A stretch of DNA of 64,000 nucleotides from Tetrastigma voinierianum (taxonomy: Eukaryota; Streptophyta; Magnoliopsida; Vitales; Vitaceae), in the NCBI GenBank assembly GCA_016808115.1, contig JAEQBH010007373.1, positions 62,001 to 126,000 of the forward strand, read 5' to 3'. A program made the position numbers and the translations under genes. Below the pieces are notes generated by a model. That model did no database searches, was not told where the DNA came from, and saw only the letters and a list, made by a program, of their open reading frames with translations. Shown piece after piece: positions 35,749-49,110 of this stretch. Position 1 is the stretch's first letter, and the number at the start of each line of letters is the position of its first letter.

Positions 35749-37935
35749 TTGACGCCCAATTTTTGTGGGTCCCATTGACAACCCATCAACCTGATGGAAC
35801 TATCGTGGATTCGGTGACCCGATACCACATCGTTGTGTCCCATTTATCGGTGTGATCCATATTTTCAAAAAATCGAGCAAAGTCTCCTTGTTCAGTGGAG
35901 CCTCCTACCCAACATACAATCTGTATAATAAAGATAATCAAAAACCCATCCAGGGTCTCAACGCACGAAAATAATTGGCCACAGTGGTCCATCCGTCCAT
36001 ATCCTCAATATACACATCCCATCGGGACCCATTCATTCAAATTTAATTTAAAATATGAGAATAAACACGACTAGACATTCACAGAAGAGCCGATCACAAC
36101 CCTCTTAATTTAATTACATACTCCTCGACTATTTATACAGTCCCAAAAGAATCTTAGTTTCGACCCTTTATACAACATATTTTCATGTGCTGAAATATCA
36201 AGGCCACACATCGGCCTCCTTCATAATCACGGCCTCGTCGAAGTAACCTCTCCCTGTACACCCCCTGTACCTGAAAGGGGGTTCCACAATGGGGTGAGCA
36301 ATGCCCAATAGAAAATTATCCTTACAAGTATACTCCCTACCAAAGTGCAATTTTAAATAAGTACTGCCATAAAACATCCAATCATATTCCATATAAATAA
36401 TGCAATCCTATATGAAATATTGTGTGTCATGCATGAGATGAGACGCCTCATGCCCATAACCTGAGTCTTGACCGACTCCCTCACACATGCAAATGTCAAG
36501 TGTGAAACCGCCATTAAAAAGCCACCTTTAATGACTTAACCTATCGGACAACCCTCCAATATTCATTTAATTTATCCAATCCCGTGTTTATTTGGTCGGT
36601 AATTTCCGTAGGTCTCATCATTGTGCTTCGACGCCTCTTTCAACACTTTCGCAACTTTCATCCCCGATACATATGTTCAATTAAGAATAAAATTTGGGTC
36701 TTTTCAATCGTGTGATCCGCCTATTCGCTTCACCCAAACACGCAAATTTTATTATTGTTATTTTTTGCACCCATGAGTCTAAATTTTGGACGTCATTCCA
36801 ATTTTTCTAGCTTCAAGACATTCACCAAGAATGGTGAAATAACTAATGCAAAATTTCACTACGCACACACACCCGACTTGACGCCGATAACCGTGCATAT
36901 GAAATGCACATGTCATTTCCCCGGCTTATGTCATGTTACATACACACATAAGAACTACATGCAACATTGATAAATCTCGAATAATTTCTGAGGCAGTATT
37001 TTCTACATATAATTTTCATTCATTTACAATTTCGCAAGCTAATACATCAAGCAAAAGTATATATTAACATGATTTTATACACAACAACATTTTTCCAACA
37101 ACACAGCCAAAATGGCCCAAATCTCTACCCACATAAACAAAGGAGACCTCTCATCCTTTCACAGCCTATGAACCATTTTTGCTCTCATTCATCAATAAAT
37201 TACCGTGATACTAAGAAATCCTAACAAACCCAAAGACATCGGTCCCATGATCAAAACCAAACTCAACATAGTCTGGGACTGCCCAGAACTAATCCTAAAA
37301 TTTCTAATATTCAGTCCCAAAAATCTTGGGACTATAACACACCAATTTCGTCCCTAAAGAACGCCATGCTGTATTAAATGGCCTTAGGCAAAACAATCCA
37401 AGTAGAAAAAATTCGTTACCTGTGAGTTTGACGAAATTCCAAGATTTCGTACCACGCTAGCCTCGATGTGTGGACTGAAGCTCACTGACTTAAAAACCCA
37501 CACTCACCTGATTAGAGATCTTATAGAGAAGCGTAAAAACCCATTTTTCATTTCTCTCCCTCTTTCTCGCTCTCACTCTATCCGTTCCGTTCATTTTCCT
37601 TTCCTTCGAATTTTTATCCTTTCTTTCCCTTTTTTTTTTTTTCGATACATGCCTCCGCCACCGCGCCATGTGTCCATCTCTCACTGGCCCGTTTCACTCC
37701 AAACAATTTATTTCCTTTTAGTTCAATTTATTTTAAATGAACTTAAATAACCTATTTCTAATTCGATTTTCGTGCACCCTGGCCCCAGAGCTATCAGCCA
37801 CCTTTATCACCCAAAAAATCATAAAAATATTCCGACTGTCTCAGAATTCAACGAAACTTTTCTGGGTCACTGGATTTCGCGAGACGAATCCAACGGCGCA
37901 GTCCGTTTTGTCAACCGAGATCTAGAGAATTCTTT
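35749..37935 (-). repeat. Third gypsy-type LTR, truncated
   Basis: Begins near TTGACGCCCAATTTTTG and follows the same layout as the outer LTR, including GATACCAC, ATATCAAGGCCACAC and the block ending TTTCGCGAGACGAATCCAAC (compare 33,974). Homology stops at about 37,935, before the terminal segment seen at 34,020-34,096, so its end is missing. 37,480-37,660 contains a C/T-rich run within it. Confidence 0.6.
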
Positions 37936-38881
37936 GATGGTTCATGTAGGCAGTAGGTTGGGGTCTTTCCATTTTAGATCTATCTAGTATTTTGGAAGTC
38001 GAATCTTTACGTAAAGAGACCCAACCCAAAGGTAATATCAGCTATGAACAATGTTTTAAAAACCCACTCGCAGATCAAAATGGAAAAATTAAATGGTTCA
38101 TAGTTTTAAATAAAACCGATGGTCAAACCTTTCATAAATGACTGAAATATCACTGCCGATGCCCTGATCAATCGGGCCTCGATCCTATTTTTAAAACATT
38201 GTTATGAAACATCAGTATGGTATCCCAACTAAAGATGAAGCACCTCCAACTAAAGATGGAGCCCTCCCAGTGTTGCTCATTTTTATCATAAGTGTACGAA
38301 GAAAAGCACAATGAGTTCAAAATAAATATCCTATGCTTCACTTATCTTTCACATAACCTAATATGAAATAATTAACTCATTTTAAATAGTAAATAACCAA
38401 ATATCCTTACAAAAATCAGACTAAGATAAAGATTATAGCCTAAAATATAAAACTCGTAAATCTCCCTTTAATTTTTGGCAAGGTTTATATATATAAGATA
38501 ATTTTATATATAGACTCATACATAATTTTTCAAGCATAATTTATCATTTCTATAAAAATTTAGAAATAGTTAGTAATATTATTTCAAACCATTATAACAG
38601 ACTATTTGTTCTCACCGTATATTTCTATTTCCGTAAGAAATCAAATATCTATAAAATGAAGAAATTATTAATATAATATATTATATAATATTCAACATTA
38701 ATTGTATAAGCTAACTTTAACCTATTCCGTAAAATGCTTGCTATCATCTCGTAATTAAGAATTGGTTTGTTTAAAATATTTGCTTAGAAGAAACTTAAAT
38801 AACTTTAAATTTGTAAAACGCTTTAATGCTTTTTTCTTTTCTTGAAGAATGACTCATTGTGACAAAATGAAAGTCCTTTGC

Positions 38882-38887
<6 letters not shown>

Positions 38888-38925
<38 letters not shown>
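38888..38925. repeat. (TA)n microsatellite
   Basis: About 19 TA units without interruption. Confidence 0.95.
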
Positions 38926-38927
<2 letters not shown>

Positions 38928-41442
38928 CTTTGAAAAGAAAGTTTCTCCTTATTTTTTTACAAGAAAATATTGAGGATATTTTTTTAAATGAGGTCAAAAT
39001 GGATGAAAAGTTAAATTTCTAAAATTTATTTTTCAAAAGTTATTTTAATCAAATCGTGGTTTTATTACGCCAGGTCCCTTGCATCACTAATTTGAACATA
39101 TCCCCGAAATATGTCCCTCGCCATCGTTCCTTCTGAAATCCATCAAAATTGAGCTTAAAAATAAATAATCCCCATATCGGGTAATCAAAATGAAAAGTCA
39201 TTTTAAGTTAAAAATAAAATGAAGTCATTTGAAAGAGTAAAACAAAAACACAAAAACAATGAAGTTCATTTTTTCCTAAAAGAGCCTATGCCCCATGTTG
39301 CCACCAAAGAAGAGAGTAGCACATGATACAGAACCCATTGTGGGTCTCTTTCAAATCGTTTTTGCAAGAATACAATCTCTTGGTTTTTATTTTTCTTACC
39401 AAAGAACAAAGAGAGAGAAAGAGAGATATTTTCTTTTTCTTACTAAAAAAAGAGAGAAAGAGAGAGAGAGGGAGCTTAAAGCCCGGAAATCCATCACTAC
39501 AGCCTCAGACTATGTAGATGCTCCGTTTCTAGTGAACAATGTAATCAGCCATTTTGGGTGTGGTATCAGAGGATCTTTGTGTGTTATAAAGAGAATAAAA
39601 TTTTTATTTAATTTAACTAATCAATTCTTCGTTTAGTTTTCTTTCTCCAACTTCACCCGCTTGTGTTTTTTTCTTAATTATAAGTTACAACATAACAAAG
39701 AAAGTGATTTCCTTGTATCCAAACAAAACAGAGATTCAAAGAGAATAATTACATAGGCGTATACAATCTCGTGCACTCAAAAACAAACAAAGTGGATTCG
39801 CTGGGAGGTCAAACCGAAATACACACATCCATGGGAGATATCAAGGAAATATAATCCCATAGATTGTGAAATTTAAAAAGAAAACGGACTTACAATAGAT
39901 TACTTAGTAAAAGAAAAAGCTATACAAGATAATCGAGAATCAAGATGGTAAAAGAAAATAGTTTTTATGAGCGCCTCTCGCCCAGAGACCGCAGCAAAGG
40001 TCGGCATAGAAGAAATCGACAGCAATTGGTACGTGGTAGCACTGGTAATGCCGCAACTGCCTCCCACAAGTATACCAAAGATGAGCAACTACACCACAAA
40101 AAAATTCATAACAACAAAAACTAAAATTAAACAACAAAAATGAATGAATAAATGTGGGAAATTGAGCAATAAAAGTTTTTTAGTTGAAGAATCGTGGGAC
40201 AAAGAAAATGGAAAGAGATGAATAATATTTAGTATTACCATTTGTCGATCACTTTTTCATTTTTGTCATCTCCTTCTAACTCGTGGACTCCATTGAAGCG
40301 AATCGTTGGAAATTTCCATTGATTGGGTTGGTGGTGATTCATTTCTCTCTTTCTTTCTTGATTTCTTTATTTCGTGTCTCTTTGGAACTCCTAGGGAACC
40401 GGGAATATATATTTGGTTAAAAAATAAAACATCAAATATCGACCTTTGACACACCAAGGAGAGAAACGGATGACAATATCAAATCCAATATCAAAAGCAA
40501 ATCCCACGTATCCGAATTAGGGCGTTCGCTTCCATGAGAAACGCCCTCATGTCCGGGACACACCTCTCATGTTATACCCGCATGCCCTCAAATAATGTAC
40601 CTCACCAGGATTATCAACATTGCCTCCAATCCACCCTAGCCACTGCATCACCCTGCAGCACCGTCCCACTTTTTTGTGTGTGTTCTTTTTATAACATTTC
40701 ATTTTTTTTTAATATATTAAATAATTAATCTTTAATACATTTTTTTCAAAATAACCTTTTATCATTAATTTTATTAAAATCCGTGTTAATCCCATATTGA
40801 AAAAATAACCCTCGGGTCTAAAAAATTTTATTTTCTTTATATTCATGATATTTTCATATTTATAAGATGTCCTTTGTATTATTCTTAAACTACTCCTTAA
40901 ATGTATGAGTATATTATATTTCTCGTTTCCACCAGATATCAATTTCTTCCCATTCTACCCATCTTAGTGCAACATTTTACCCGCAAGCCACCCTCATTGA
41001 AGATCTGCTTCTTTAAGGATTTAACAACAAAGGATTCAATTCAATTTTCAACTTGATTTGTGTGTTACAATTCCTTCTAGTTCTCTTCATATTACCAGAT
41101 TTTTTTTCTATTTTTATTTTTTTTCATAATTTTCTCTCTCCAAACCAAATTTTTTAATCAGATTAGTTTTGATCTGCTGGTTCTATTTTTGGTTTTGGAA
41201 TCTTTATTTTTATTGGAAATTTAATGTTGAAAAAGGTGTCGAATTTGGAAACCCCTCCCTATGGCCTTTAACTATTTAAAACGGTGTACACTTTACCTCT
41301 ACTACTTAACCAGACATGATGGGCTCATCCTTAATCATTTTTAAATTTGGATTTTTTATGTAATTAAAAATGTAATCACTTCTAATTAGTTTTCAATTCA
41401 TAAAAATAAAATCATAAATTTACTTATTTATTATATTATTTC

Positions 41443-41472
41443 ACGTGCATATGCACGTATACATTTACTAGT
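41443..41472 (+). mobile_element. Probable Helitron 3' terminus
   Basis: The perfect 16-bp palindrome ACGTGCATATGCACGT (41,443-41,458) is followed after nine bases by CTAGT (41,468-41,472). A GC-containing hairpin about 10 bp before CTRRT is the hallmark of Helitron 3' ends. The base after CTAGT is A, whereas Helitrons usually insert between A and T, and I could not locate the TC start to the left, so the element's extent is unknown. Confidence 0.5.
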
Positions 41473-43439
41473 ATTTTTAAAAAAAATTATAGAATATTAA
41501 ATATAAATAAAAAATAAAAATTTTAAAAAATATAAAAAGAGCTAATTTTTATTTATTTATAAATAGAAATAATATAAAAAAATATTAATATAACTTTTGT
41601 TTCATTCAACAAAAAATTAGCAATGATAATTTTTACCATTATTTAATTTAAAAATCTTTGAAGATAGCTAAGAGTTATATATTAAAAAAATTTATATTAT
41701 TATTTTTTATATTTTTTGACAAATGATTTAATAGTCGTTTGTAAAAATGTAATAATCACAATAATAAAACCCAAATAACCTAACATTAATAATTATACTT
41801 TAAATATTTATATATTGTTATTTTCTAGGTAAAAATTAATATTATCTTCTGAAAAAAAATATTAATATTATCTATTATGGTACTTTTAGATTCCTTTTAA
41901 AAAAAAAAGTAATTTTAGATATTAACATTTATATATATATATATATATATAAGTAAAGTAATGTTATTATGATAATTTTTACTATTCAGGTAACATTTTT
42001 ATTTTTATTTTTAGAAATTTATTTTAATATTCTATAAAAATTTAAAAAATATAAAACTAGATCCATATTTATAAATATAAAAGAAAATAAATTATATATG
42101 CAACATTAGTAAAATTTTAGAATTTACTTTTGTATTATATAATATTAATTATTATAGATGAATGTATTTTGTATTAAAATTAATCTATTTAAATTAGTAA
42201 GTTACTACAAATTTTGTTAAAATCAATTCGATAAGAGTTATTTTTAAAAATAAATAAATTTATAAATATTATTTCAAAGATGTACCTTAACATTTATTTT
42301 ATATTTATTAGATGATTAATTATACATAAATATATATTTTTATATATTGTAGCATATGAATTACACATACTGTACCTAAGAGTTTAAAATAACAAGTGGT
42401 GGGGTGGCTAGGATGGGATAGTCATATTCTGCAAAAAACTATAAGAATATAAAAGTAGATCCAAATTCCAACATGAAAATTATAAATTTTAGAATTTAAT
42501 TATTACATATGCTTTAAATTTTATATGTAGGATGGTTAGTATAAATAGATGTGATTATTCAATTTATTTTAAAAGAATTAATTTTAAGGTAAAACAAAAT
42601 AATTAGTTTATTTATTTGATTTAGAGGTCCATTGGGTGACACCCTTACATGTTTGTAATTGTAGTAATTATCTTTAAAAGTACATTTAGTATATATTTAC
42701 ATATAGTACTTATGAGGGAATCATGATGCACCAATGTAACAACTACAGCTTAGCTATTTATTGTCTACAACAAGGAGAAGACTTCAATATTGGAGGGTCG
42801 ATTTACCTATAAGAGACATCAAAGAAAGAAAAGAAAAACCACATGTTGATCGACCGTAGCTTCTTCCATCCATATTGGCCAAAGGATCAGATAAAACCCA
42901 AGAAAAATCACTCTTTCTAAAAGGGTAAACGTAATTTGCCGGACAACCGGAAATTTTTAAAATCTCGAATGACGACATAGACTTCACCGCAATTCTTCTC
43001 GGAAATCGCCGCTGGCGCCACCGTCGAATTTCATCGATTCAGAAGGCCGGAATTTCACATTTTTCGAGGCATCGAAGCCAGACACATAATGATTCGTGGA
43101 TGCCAACAAGTACCCTAGGAGACACACATGGCAAGACATGTGGTGCACTTATGTGAATGACCCATATTTTTCTCAAGTCTCCGGCGGAGGAAATACCAAA
43201 CAAAGACAAAATAAAAAGAAAATAAGAAAAAAAGTGAAAAGTGTGAGAAAGCTGTAAAACTTCCACTTTTGGATCAAATTTAGATAAGAATGCATGAAGA
43301 AAAGGCCAAATGGAGAGAGAGAGGAGAAATCTGACATGTAAAAAGAAAAGGAGGAGGAGGAAAATAAAGGATTTTGTCTAATAATATCTCTTATCACAAA
43401 GCTCGATGTCCGAGAAGAAAAGCTCCAACTAATGCTAAT

Positions 43440-44819
43440 TGAGAGAGCTACCCGGTGGATACCAAAACTGAGTTTCGCTCAACCCACAGGTAGAACAGCC
43501 GTATTATCCTCGTAGCGAATGGGATATATCACTTATCGCAAATTTTTCACACTAACCAATGCAATATGTTGTATCAATGGTTGCGCAACCATACACATTC
43601 TCAGAACTCGCTGGCACGCCATAAATCTTTGAGTGGGCTGAAGAAGTGGTAATCATAGTCCGCGGCTTAATGCACTTCGGCGAAATCGGGCAGTACGCCT
43701 CTACAGAAAACATAGCCTATACTAGACCTCGTACACACAGTGGATCGCATGATACGGCCAAGATCCGAGTAGCTCATCAATGTCAGCAGAGCCCGAGCTC
43801 CCTCCTCTCAGGCAAAACCAAGATGCGAGCCAAAACTTTAAGACACTAAAAATATGTTATCAATATTCAAAGGGATGTTTCCTCTTAGGAGAAGTGACTA
43901 AACCCTTGATATAGCAAAGCTTTATTGAAATTGGTATCGTTCGTGCAATTCTCGAGATAAAGTACGCTCCACTTCCTGCGGCACCCAAGTAAGAACTTCG
44001 TCCTTAAAAACATTCTCTCAATATCTTCAATATCTTCTTTAGGTCCTAATGGGTCCTTATCCACTTCATAATCAACAAACGACATTGTTGTGCGCGGAAT
44101 GAGATTTATTCAGCGCGGCGCAAATATCTCCAAACCTTCTTCATGTAGGTTGACTGGTACCTAAAATCTTTTTCTTTCGAGGTGCCGATTCGCAAAGCTA
44201 CGGGCGGCAACAATACTTCTAGTTTTGCCCAAGTCTTTCATTTCAACGCCTTGCCATGATACACTTCTCAATTTCTTTTACGACCTTCCACACGCATATG
44301 TCATCAACATAAATCGAGATGATACAAAAGTCATTCGGGCAGACTTTCTTTGCGAACAACACGCGATGCTATAACGTTATTTATATATTTTTCAGAGGTG
44401 AATTCAATGCCACTTCACGTACCATTGTATCCCACCAACTCCATATGACCAGATAAATGATTTTCGCAATTTTTTTAACGCTATACATGCCGCACAGATT
44501 TTAATTTTCTTGATTCGAGAATTAAAAATCCTTCATCATGGATTAAGTAAAATATGAGTTTTTTCACGCACTCAATGAATATGGTCGCGGCCCATTAATC
44601 CGTGATATCTAAATTCATATCATCGTTCTCAAAGATATTAAGTGCGCAGCAGAACCAAATGCCAATCCACATAGAGAATATATTGACCAAAATCAACACC
44701 TAGTTTCTACGAAAATCCTCGAGCAACGCTCAGTCTCTTTGGCTGTCTCACCACCTCATTATTCATTCTTTCAGACAAACACCATTTATATCCTTACATC
44801 GATAACATTACTTTGTGGT
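43440..44819 (-). pseudogene. Copia-B reverse transcriptase/RNase H half
   Basis: This is the continuation, to the left of Copia-A, of the copia polyprotein whose integrase half is at 51,709-53,690. On the minus strand, RT carries YVDD at 44,300-44,311. The segment at 43,885-44,085 holds DKDPLGPKEDIEDIE and then YLENCTND, matching the region between RT and RNase H. RNase H follows with IGYVF (about 43,710) and ECVWLR (about 43,590), then a YEDN-like piece near 43,500. It is heavily broken by stops. The 3' LTR that should lie further left was not recognised. The GTATG just right of this block (44,820-44,824) is the target duplication of Copia-A. Confidence 0.8.
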
Positions 44820-44824
44820 GTATG
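44820..44824. repeat. Copia-A target duplication, left
   Basis: GTATG directly before TGTTAG; it pairs with 51,704-51,708. Confidence 0.9.
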
Positions 44825-45526
44825 TGTTAGAAATTTTAGCAATCATACAATAAGAATGAAATTCGTAGAAGAGATGAACATTTAACACGGTTTGCAGGAA
44901 AATCTGTAAAAGTCGAATCAATGTTTGCGTAAGAGATCAAGTCTTCAGAAAGAGACAGACAATCTCCTTTTAAGACAATGACGTCGCAGCGAAAGCCAGT
45001 TCTCTGGGGTAATTTGTTCCGTGATGAAATGATCTCCTTAACAATCGTGAAGTTAATTTTCGTTTGTTGGCTATTGAACCAAATCGTTTGTAAAATCAGT
45101 TTCGTATGAAATGAAATGAATGAATGTATGTAAAATTTGTATTTTCAAAATGAGAGAAGGTAGTGGTCTTTTATATAGATTCGCTCATGACTGCTCTGGG
45201 CATGCCATTTAGCTTGGGAGGGTCGTTCTGCTCGGCAATGGGGCTCATGACGCTTAGGAAGGGTTGTGTCTCGGTTTCATGGTGAATGCATCACGTCGCC
45301 GGAGAAGATGCATCACCAATCTGGGTGAACTATTTTCACTGTGGTGATGTTTGAGGCAATTTCTAATTCACTCCTTAATGGTTTCTTGAGTACCAATATA
45401 TATACTTTCATCTCCCTCACATGGAGAGAATACATTCTACGTGGACCCAATCAAAAAGATTTGTGGGATCCATTGTAATTTTAGCTCAAAGATAGCTACT
45501 CACGTCAAAACCCATTTTTTCCAACA
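44825..45526 (-). repeat. Copia-A 3' LTR (left), 702 bp
   Basis: TGTTAGAAATTTTAGCA to TTTTTTCCAACA. It matches the right LTR through shared blocks such as ATGAAATGAATGAATGTATG and AAAATGAGAGAAGG. Confidence 0.93.
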
Positions 45527-46134
45527 ACCCACATGAATGAAATTTGACCGAGATTAATGTGAATGACCATGCCGACACTAAGAGAGAGAGTTCCGCTTGA
45601 AATTCTTCAGATAGAGGAAGGTAGCTTGTGGCCTTGAACCTTCTCCCTTTGTGAAATGCTACTCCAGGTTACCGGATGATCAAGGAACATGCACATGTTC
45701 TCAATCGGCTCAATCATTTGTGTAAACCAAGACAATAGCATTCACGCCAGACCTCTTTCCCTGGAACAGTTGTCTCTCACTGGTTGTGTCTTCATTTCAG
45801 GGCCCTGAACAATTCCTGGTTTCATGAGTGCTCTTAGAGAATGTAGCCTTTATCATTCTCATAGAACCTGCCCAGTTCTCACTCACATAGGTGACTCATG
45901 GAAGGTATTCTCGCTATACCTACTTGGTCTTTAACAAGATATAAGAATCATTAAAAGCTTAGCTTTACACTGCTCAACGCCGCAGCATCACTATTCCGAT
46001 TATAGGAATGAGTAGAGATTTGTTCTCCATAGTGATTCAACGAGTCACAAACTCTATTGTCCCTTTGAAACCCAGATCTTTGGGACCTGGGGCCGCCTGG
46101 GTAGGCTGGGTTGCCATTCCTCGGGCGACTTTGC

Positions 46135-49110
46135 GCATAAAGCTTTAAACCCATTCCCCTCGATGATTTACTTACTTGCTCTCCGTCAAACCTTTGGTTA
46201 ACGGATCCGCAATGTTCTCTTTGACCTATGTATTCAAATGGTCATAACACCATTAGAGAGAAGTTGTCTTACTTGCATTATGTCTCCTCGACTAATATGT
46301 CGAGACTTCACTACAATATATATATGACTGCGTTCACTGTCGATCGACCATCAAAATTCAGAAATTGTTCTTTATGCTATAGCAGGTATGCCAATGTACA
46401 CACAAATATCCGGAGCAAATTCAATCGGGTCACTCCATGCCTTTCTCAAAAAATTTCATCATCCAGTTCAAGAACCCAGATTCCATCGCGGATCTAAAGC
46501 AATGCACGCTTGTTTAGAAGATTTCCAATAGACACCATTCCACCACCAAGTGTAAATAGATAGCCACTCTGTGGAATCTCGAGTCTTTGTGCCTGACATC
46601 CACCCGCATCACAATATCCTTCAAGTACTGTTGGATATTTTGAGTAGTGCAATCCATAGTTTTTGGTGTATTTCAAATACCTCAAAACTCGAACTATTGC
46701 CTTCCCAATGGTCCCGACCGATTACTTGTATCTACTAATTTACCGACAACAGTGTAAGCTATGTCCGATTTTAAAGATTCATGACATACATAAAGTGCGC
46801 CAATTGCTTGTGCATATTCTTGTTGTGAAAGACTTTTTGCCATTATTTTGGATAGATGTAGATTTACATCTCTGGTGTTCTGGACTACTATCATTTGTTT
46901 AAATCTCTTGAGAATTTTCGATGTAATGTGATTGAGATGTATTAGTCCATCTTGATGTTTGGAATCTTTATTCCAAGTATAACATCAACAACGCACTAAG
47001 TCTTTCATTTCAAACTTGTTGTTGAACACTTAGTAGTTTTAATGATTTCATTATTGCTACCCATGATGAGTATATCATCAACATAGAGACAGATAATGAC
47101 AAATTGCGTTCGGTGTTCTTAACATACACATTTGTCACACTTTCGTTGATTTGAATCCATTTGTCATCATTACACTGTCAAATTTCTCATGCCATTGCAT
47201 TGGTGCTTGCTTTAATCCATAAAGGGATTTAACAAGCCGACAAACTTTCTTTTCTTGACCTGGAACAATAAACCCTTCGGGTTGTTCCATGTAGATTTAT
47301 CTTCATCCAGGTCACCATTTAAGAAAATTTGTCTTTACATCCATTTGATGTATCTCGAGATTGTGTATAAATTTGCAATAGCTATTAGCATCAGATGGAT
47401 GATATTCTTATTCTTGGTGAATAGGTATCGAAATAGTCAAGCCTTCTTTGCTTGTAATCTTTGATAACCGGTCGGCTTTATAACATCAATAGATCCATCT
47501 TGCTTTCATTTTCTTCTTGAATATCCATTTATAATATAGAGGTTTGAACGCACGGTGGAAGATCCACTAGTTCCGCGTATGATTTTTCAAGATGGATTCT
47601 ACTTCCATTGTTTATAGCCTAGCAATATGGGCTTCAGGGCTCGACATAGCTTCCTTAAAGCTTTGAGGCTCATCTTCTAACAGATACGTTAGAAAATCTG
47701 GACCAAAAGATTTTGATGTTCTAGTTCTTTTGCTGCGTCTAGGTTCATCATCATCTTGTTGGCCTTGACTACTGCCTATTGCAGTATCATGAGTCCTCTT
47801 ACTTGAGTTCGACTCCTGTGTGGATTTGCAAGGAAATACATTTTCAAAGAAAGATGCATTCCTTGATTCGATAATAGTGTTGGCATGCATATCGAGTAAT
47901 TTCGGTTATGAATTAGAAAACGATGTGCACTACTATTATGTGCATAACCAATGAAAACCTGATCAACGATTTTGGTCCTATTTTAACCTTTTTAGGTATG
48001 AGTGCGCCACTTTAGTCGGACACCCCCACACTTAGTATTTGTAAGAAGGTCTTGACCTTTCCACAACTCGTAGGGGATTTATTGGTTTCTTGTGAGGTAT
48101 TCAATTGAGAATATATTTGCGGGAAAATTGCTTCTGAATTTTGAAATTAGTCCAGAACTTAATAGTAATGCATTCATCATTTCTTTTAAGTTACATTTCT
48201 GTTCAACAACCCCATTTCTTGAGGTGAATAGGAGTGCGATCGTTTGGTGTGATATACCATGTTGTGAACAAAATCACCAAAAGGTGCTTCATATTCACCA
48301 CCTCTATCTTCTTATCACCTTGATCTTTCTATCAAGTTGGTTCTCCACCTCATTCTTGAAATGTTGAAACATTTCCAATGCCTCATCTTTACTTCTCAAT
48401 AAGTAAACATAACAATATATTGTGCAATCATCAATTAATGTAAGAAAATATTTCTTACCACCTCGCGTTTGAATAAATTTCGGATCACAGATATACGAAT
48501 GTATTAATTCTAGAGTTTACTACTTCTTTTCAATTGATTGGAAAAGTTCTTATATGAATTTAGATTCCACACCCAAATCTCACATTTATGATTTGAATCT
48601 ATTTTAAAATTAGGCAAACATTCCATATTAATTAATCTGCGCAATGTCATAATTAACATGTCTAGTCTACCATGCACATTTGAAGATTCAAGCATATAAA
48701 GCGAGGGGAAGAGCGTGCTCTTTTATTGATATTTTTAATGGGAGTACAATAGTCATTACATTCATTTTGAAGAGCCCATTGCTCATGTACCCCTTTCCCA
48801 CATACATCCCATTTTTTGGTGAGGATGAGTTATGCGAGACAAACACGGCAAAGCCCTTCTTACTCAACAATGATCCGGACACTAGATTCTTTGAATTTAC
48901 AGCTGTAACACATCATTGGTAAGTTCCTTGCCCGATGTCATCTTTCAATACTACCTTCCCGACCTTCAACCTTGGAAGAAGAGGAGTTTCCATAAGAGTT
49001 GTTCTCCATTATCTATGGTTTGATATGATGAGAACATCTTCTTGGCTCGAGAGCAAACATGACAGTGGCCCTGTGTCCACCCACCATTCATGGTATTCTT
49101 TGCCAATGAA
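46135..49110 (-). pseudogene. Copia-A pol (protease-integrase-RT-RNase H), frameshifted
   Basis: Reading leftward on the minus strand: protease starts with WWVDTG (about 49,095). A following segment at 48,700-48,882 holds SGSLLSKKGF and GMYVGKGYMSNGLFKMNVMT. Pre-integrase and integrase start at 48,510-48,695 (LRRLINMECLPNFKIDSNHK). The integrase C terminus is at 47,612-47,890 (IIESRNASFFENVFPCKS), then the linker RRSKRTRTSKSFGPDFLTYL leads into RT. RT has the catalytic YVDD at 47,074-47,085 in the context CLYVDDILI. RNase H covers about 46,900-46,200 with SQQEYAQAIGAL and RYLKYTKNYGLHYSKYP. The end near 46,140 has NIADPLTKGL and then RGMGLK. All catalytic landmarks are present, but the frame changes many times. 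Confidence 0.92.

Larger units (their letters stand above)
37936..43440. other. AT-rich intergenic interval
   Basis: No gene is recognised. It contains a (TA)n run at 38,888-38,925 and another near 41,934, GA-rich runs at 39,406-39,470, and a probable Helitron 3' end at 41,443-41,472. Weak minus-strand open pieces are noted only for completeness: 39,900-40,088 (FGILVGGSCGITSATTYQLL) and 43,039-43,266, whose first 30 residues are hydrophobic like a signal peptide. Neither has a recognisable family or a supporting second exon. Confidence 0.5.

Noticed and set aside
39555..39575. TGGTATCAGAGG, resembling a copia primer-binding site
   Set aside because: The bases before it (GGGTG) do not give a CA LTR end, and no matching LTR or gag follows, so it may be a remnant at best.
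42784..43397. Minus-strand open pieces with a hydrophobic N terminus next to GA-rich runs
   Set aside because: They look like a signal peptide only by composition; no family, no splice-linked second exon and no second copy to compare.
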